DNA from: Chloroflexota bacterium
Lineage (GTDB): Bacteria > Chloroflexota > Anaerolineae > Caldilineales > Caldilineaceae
Length of the DNA: 7,950 bases
Reading direction: 5' to 3'
Assembly (NCBI GenBank): GCA_003577005.1
Contig: QEUW01000346.1
Span: 1-7,950 of the forward strand
The position numbers and the translations under genes are program-made. Below, one piece after another: positions 5,670 through 7,950 of the stretch; the stretch's first letter is position 1; the number at the start of each line of letters is the position of its first letter. The notes under the pieces were generated by a model that saw only the letters and a list, made by a program, of their open reading frames with translations, had not been told where the DNA came from and searched no databases.

Positions 5670-6448
5670 CCTGTGTGAAACCAATTAGCACCCGTATTCA
5701 GTCCCTTTCGATTCACTCTGTCCCCGCCCTGGCCGCGGCGCTGCGGACGATGGACGGCGTCTTATTTGCCCCGGAGGATAGTTTTGCGCGCCCCGAACGC
5801 CTGGCGCCCATGTATCACATCTCTGGAAAGGGGGTGGAAGCGGAGGCGACGTCCGCCGCGTATGTCGTGGGCCAGGTGGCAGAACGCTTGCGCCGGCTGG
5901 CCGCAGCATACGGTGAGTGGGAGCATTTTGATGCGCCTGCCTATTTCGACTTGAGCTGCGAGCAGGCGACTGCGTTGGTCAAAATCGTCGAACGCGTTAG
6001 CACCGTCCACGTCGTCTTTTTCTGCGACCAGTTGTTGCCCTCCTTTCGTGACGCCGCGCTGTTTTGGAGCGGGCGCTTCTCTCCGGCCTTTCTCCAGATG
6101 CGGCAGGAGCCAGTTCTGGCCGAGCAGGTCTACTGCGAACTGCAACCGGTCATGGTCGAACGCTGGCAGCAGCTGCTCGCAGTCATCCGCACGGCGCGCA
6201 CGATTCTCGCCGAGGATGTGGGCTTTCTGGCGACCAACGGCGCGCACGATGAACGGGAGCGCTGGCAACGCTGGTGGGCTGCGCCCGCTCACCCTGGTCT
6301 CGATGAAGCGTTGATGCCGCCGCTGGCCCAGGTGCCGACCTTGACACTGACGCTCGATTTTGCCCTCCCCGCCCACCGCCAGCCGGGCCGTCTGCGCCGT
6401 CTGCGCGCCAACCGCGATCGCAGGAGACGGGCCCGCAAACGAAGATAG
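5666..6448 (+). CDS. Unrecognised protein translationally coupled to the CpsD-like ATPase
   Basis: I do not recognise this 260-residue protein. It starts at GTG 5666, overlapping the ATPase stop by 4 bp (GTGA), so coupling is likely; a second in-frame GTG at 5675 and an ATG at residue 29 are alternatives. It has no signal peptide and no membrane segment. The middle looks like a folded domain with alternating strands and helices: EHFDAPAYFDLSCEQATALVK, then a hydrophobic strand STVHVVFFCDQLLPSF, then helices rich in Trp, Gln and Glu (QPVMVERWQQLL, ERERWQRWWAA). The last 25 or so residues are strongly basic (RRLRANRDRRRRARKRR) and may bind nucleic acid, acidic polysaccharide or the membrane surface. 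A long reading frame also exists on the opposite strand, but the coupling, the orientation of all neighbours and the protein-like composition favour this one. A cytoplasmic accessory factor of the ATPase is possible. Confidence 0.6.
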   Translation: MTCVKPISTRIQSLSIHSVPALAAALRTMDGVLFAPEDSFARPERLAPMYHISGKGVEAEATSAAYVVGQVAERLRRLAAAYGEWEHFDAPAYFDLSCEQATALVKIVERVSTVHVVFFCDQLLPSFRDAALFWSGRFSPAFLQMRQEPVLAEQVYCELQPVMVERWQQLLAVIRTARTILAEDVGFLATNGAHDERERWQRWWAAPAHPGLDEALMPPLAQVPTLTLTLDFALPAHRQPGRLRRLRANRDRRRRARKRR

Positions 6449-6450
6449 AG

Positions 6451-6491
6451 GGTAGCGCCGCGGCCCGATCACGGTTAAGTGTTGCGCTACC
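6451..6491 (+). repeat. Stem-loop after the unrecognised gene
   Basis: GGTAGCGC at 6451-6458 pairs perfectly with GCGCTACC at 6484-6491 across a 25-nt loop that contains the palindrome GCCGCGGC (6457-6464). It begins 2 bp after the stop codon. No T-run follows, so it is at best a weak or factor-dependent terminator. Confidence 0.4.
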
Positions 6492-6500
6492 AGATAGAGA

Positions 6501-6606
6501 TCATCCACAGATTATGCAGATTTCACCTATCTTGCTCACGGAGTGGGTCGGGAACTCTTTGGGTAGCGTCATCCGCAAAAATCCGCCGTATCCGCAAAAG
6601 CTGCGG
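6501..6606 (+). repeat. Degenerate short repeats upstream of rfbB
   Basis: ACAGATT at 6507-6513 and GCAGATT at 6516-6522 form a 9-bp-spaced pair. ATCCGC occurs three times, at 6571, 6581 and 6590, twice as ATCCGCAAAA. These resemble the 'atccgcaaaatccgc / cacagattacgcagatt' style of intergenic repeat seen in many large bacterial genomes. The 187-bp gap 6449-6635 holds only these repeats, the stem-loop and the rfbB ribosome binding site. I find no convincing -10/-35 promoter, though one is expected here because the gap is the largest on the coding strand. Confidence 0.5.
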
Positions 6607-6618
6607 TCTGTAAAAACA

Positions 6619-6627
6619 GAAGAGGAG
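6619..6627 (+). promoter_or_regulatory. Shine-Dalgarno site deciding the rfbB GTG start
   Basis: GAAGAGGAG at 6619-6627 lies 8 nt before GTG 6636. The GTG gives MQNILVTGGAGFIG, the normal N-terminus of the family, so this start is well supported. Confidence 0.8.
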
Positions 6628-6635
6628 CATCGATC

Positions 6636-7667
6636 GTGCAAAACATTCTCGTCACCGGCGGGGCCGGTTTTATTGGCTGTAACTTTGTCCGCTATCTGTT
6701 GCGAAAGTATGTAGATTATCGGGTTGTGGTCTATGATAAATTGACTTACGCCGGCCGGCGCGAAAATCTGGCCGATGTGGCCGAGCAATATGCCGGCCGT
6801 TATCACTTTGTCGAGGGTGACATTTGCGATGCGCCGCGGGTCGAAGCGTGTGTGCAGCGCTACGACATCGACACCATCGTCAACTTTGCCGCCGAGACCC
6901 ACGTTGACCGCAGCATCCTCGACCCCAATGCCTTTATCCAGACCGATGTCTATGGCACTTACGTGCTGTTGGAGACGGCGCGCAAGGCCGGCAATCTGCG
7001 CTATCACCAGATCAGCACCGACGAGGTCTATGGTCATATCCACGGCAAACATCGCAGCCTCGAAAGCGACTGTATGGCGCCCCGTAGCCCCTACGCCGCC
7101 AGCAAGGCAAGCGCCGATCATTTTGTCAATGCCTACTATATCACCTATGGTCTACCCATCACCATCAGCCGCGGTGCGAATAATATTGGGCCCTTTCAAT
7201 ATCCAGAAAAGGTGGTGCCGCTCTTTATCACCAACGCGCTCAACGACCAGCCGCTGCCCCTCTACGGTGATGGCCAGCAGATGCGCGATTACCAGTTTGT
7301 CACTGACCACTGCGAGGGTATCGACCTGATCCTCCACGAAGGTAATATCGGCGAGGTGTATAATATCGGCACCGGCAAGGAAATGACCAATCTGGAGATG
7401 GTCGAAATCCTGCTCGATGAACTGGGCAAACCGCGCAGCCTGATCCAACATGTGGAAGACCGCCAGGGCCATGACCGCCGCTACTGTATGGACGTAAGCA
7501 AACTGATGGCGCTAGGCTGGGAACCCGACTACACCCACGAAGAGGCGATCCGCGCTACCGTGCGCTGGTATGTAGAAAACCGCTCGTGGTGGGAGCCGAT
7601 CCGCAACGGAGAGTTCAAGGAATACTATCAGCGCGTCTACGGCAACCGCCAGGTCTTGAATGTCTAG
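6636..7667 (+). CDS. rfbB: dTDP-glucose 4,6-dehydratase
   Basis: A 343-residue extended short-chain dehydrogenase that converts dTDP-glucose to dTDP-4-keto-6-deoxyglucose, the second step of dTDP-L-rhamnose and other deoxysugar pathways, in the cytoplasm with bound NAD+. The NAD-binding motif is G8-G-A-G11-F-I-G14, with D34 in VVVYDKLTYAGRRENL at the second strand. NFAAETHVDRSI is the family's substrate/cofactor segment. The active site shows T128-D129-E130-V-Y-G and Y153-A-A-S-K157; Asp and Glu in the TDE triplet distinguish dehydratases from epimerases. SRGANNIGPFQYPEKVVPLFI and YNIGTGKEMTNLE also match RfbB/RmlB. Its length is normal (about 330-360). The protein is complete, starting from GTG with a good ribosome binding site and ending in TAG 7665-7667. 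That stop codon forms part of the CTAG at the edge of the MITE-like element. rfbA, rfbC and rfbD are not in the window, so they must lie elsewhere or downstream. Confidence 0.95.
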   Translation: MQNILVTGGAGFIGCNFVRYLLRKYVDYRVVVYDKLTYAGRRENLADVAEQYAGRYHFVEGDICDAPRVEACVQRYDIDTIVNFAAETHVDRSILDPNAFIQTDVYGTYVLLETARKAGNLRYHQISTDEVYGHIHGKHRSLESDCMAPRSPYAASKASADHFVNAYYITYGLPITISRGANNIGPFQYPEKVVPLFITNALNDQPLPLYGDGQQMRDYQFVTDHCEGIDLILHEGNIGEVYNIGTGKEMTNLEMVEILLDELGKPRSLIQHVEDRQGHDRRYCMDVSKLMALGWEPDYTHEEAIRATVRWYVENRSWWEPIRNGEFKEYYQRVYGNRQVLNV

Positions 7668-7712
7668 GTTCTGTTGACATTTGTCTAGCAGTGCATGACT
7701 CGGCTGGGGTGC

Positions 7713-7749
7713 GCACATGCGTTGCACCTGCAAGGTGCAACGCATGTGC
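7713..7749 (+). repeat. 17-bp perfect hairpin inside the MITE-like element
   Basis: GCACATGCGTTGCACCT (7713-7729) pairs perfectly with 7733-7749, leaving a 3-nt GCA loop. A second, smaller hairpin follows: GCACTT 7760-7765 with AAGTGC 7769-7774 around TTC. The first would form a very stable RNA stem at the end of the rfbB transcript, though no T-run follows. Confidence 0.85.
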
Positions 7750-7782
7750 AAGGTGCAACGCACTTTTCAAGTGCATCGCACC
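7729..7782 (+). repeat. Three 18-bp tandem units inside the MITE-like element
   Basis: The unit TGCAAGGTGCAACGCATG (7729-7746) is followed by TGCAAGGTGCAACGCACT (7747-7764), which differs only at the last two bases. A diverged third unit lies at 7765-7782, matching at 12 of 18 positions. An inverted copy of the unit precedes them and forms the left arm of the hairpin at 7713. Confidence 0.75.
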
Positions 7783-7950
7783 GCTGTATAGGCTAAAATG
7801 TCAACAGAACCTAGTACTATAACCGCACTTAGCCGGAACCCGTGGCTGAGTCCTCCGCGCCCAGATTCTCTCGAAAAAGTCAAGCGTCAAATGGCATGAA
7901 GATCAGGATTCCAGTCGGATTGACGGGAAAAGAGCATCCAAGCCCAGGTC

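Larger units (their letters stand above)
7664..7814. mobile_element. MITE-like element with perfect 19-bp terminal inverted repeats
   Basis: CTAGGTTCTGTTGACATTT at 7664-7682 is the exact reverse complement of 7796-7814. The outermost CTAG at each end (7664-7667 and 7811-7814) is itself a palindrome and can be read as a 4-bp target duplication, leaving a 143-bp element (7668-7810) with 15-bp inverted repeats; a TA duplication is an equally valid reading. There is no open frame of transposase size inside, so it would need a transposase in trans. A CTAG target and a C-TGTTG core would fit IS5-type elements (inference). The left CTAG contains the rfbB stop codon, which the insertion preserves. 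The interior is dominated by a strong hairpin and 18-bp tandem repeats. It could also work as a terminator-like structure after rfbB. Confidence 0.75.

Noticed and set aside
5762..6508. 248-residue reading frame on the - strand opposite the unrecognised gene
   Set aside because: It runs against all neighbours, its product is rich in Gln, Arg and Gly without any domain I recognise, and the + strand frame is coupled to the ATPase gene. High GC creates long antisense frames.
6514..6714. Small + strand frame of 66 codons before rfbB
   Set aside because: It is made from intergenic repeats, has no ribosome binding site and runs out of frame into rfbB.
6501..7121. 206-residue reading frame on the - strand across the start of rfbB
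   Set aside because: It is a shadow of the well-identified rfbB gene extended through repeat sequence.
7713..7774. Classical Rho-independent terminator of rfbB
   Set aside because: The stems are strong but no run of T follows any of them; the structure is better explained by the MITE-like element, though it may still affect the 3' end.
7586..7822. Small + strand frame crossing the end of rfbB and the MITE-like element
   Set aside because: It is out of frame with rfbB and translates the inverted repeats of the element.
7896..7950. Possible gene start (MKIRIPVGLTG...) open to the right edge
   Set aside because: It is only 18 codons long in the window, with no ribosome binding site and no recognisable family. 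The rest of 7815-7950 shows no gene, repeat or promoter I can support.

Overview
The window is a stretch of a surface-polysaccharide (exopolysaccharide, capsule or O-antigen type) locus from a fairly GC-rich bacterium. Every credible gene is on the + strand. A DUF2079 membrane protein, two short Wzz-like chain-length proteins, a separate CpsD/Wzc-type ATPase and a DUF4258/DUF2283 pair, together with 7-bp tandem repeats between genes, suggest a filamentous or multicellular bacterium. Chloroflexota (Anaerolineae/Caldilineae-like) is my best guess. Cyanobacteria are a weaker alternative. This placement is inference from gene content; there is no rRNA or other marker.

Layout. Positions 2-469 hold the C-terminal part of a GT4-family glycosyltransferase. 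Positions 470-532 carry a hairpin and five tandem heptamers that run directly into the next start codon. Positions 533-1225 encode a Wzz-like protein. Positions 1241-1725 hold a small two-gene cassette (DUF4258 then DUF2283, a predicted toxin-antitoxin pair). Positions 1775-2494 encode a second Wzz-like protein. Positions 2498-4900 encode an 800-residue DUF2079 (GT-C-like) membrane protein with a duplicated C-terminal domain. Positions 4901-5009 hold mirrored heptamer arrays. Positions 5010-5669 encode a CpsD/Wzc-type ATPase with an atypical P-loop, and 5666-6448 an unrecognised protein overlapping it by 4 bp. After a 187-bp gap with repeats, 6636-7667 encode dTDP-glucose 4,6-dehydratase (rfbB). 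A MITE-like element with perfect 19-bp terminal inverted repeats (7664-7814) begins inside the rfbB stop codon. I see no convincing gene in 7815-7950.

How the parts may work together (inference). The glycosyltransferase and the DUF2079 protein would build or modify glycan at the membrane. RfbB supplies the dTDP-4-keto-6-deoxyglucose precursor for rhamnose or other deoxysugars. The Wzz-like proteins and the ATPase would form a split Wzc-type system controlling chain length or export. The ATPase departs from the family at the P-loop glycines, the E-x2-R-x2-R motif and the C-terminal tyrosine cluster, so it may not be a standard tyrosine autokinase.

The most notable non-coding signals are heptamer repeats used three ways (next to a start codon, inside a coding sequence, and as mirrored arrays between genes) and the MITE-like insertion at the rfbB stop codon.
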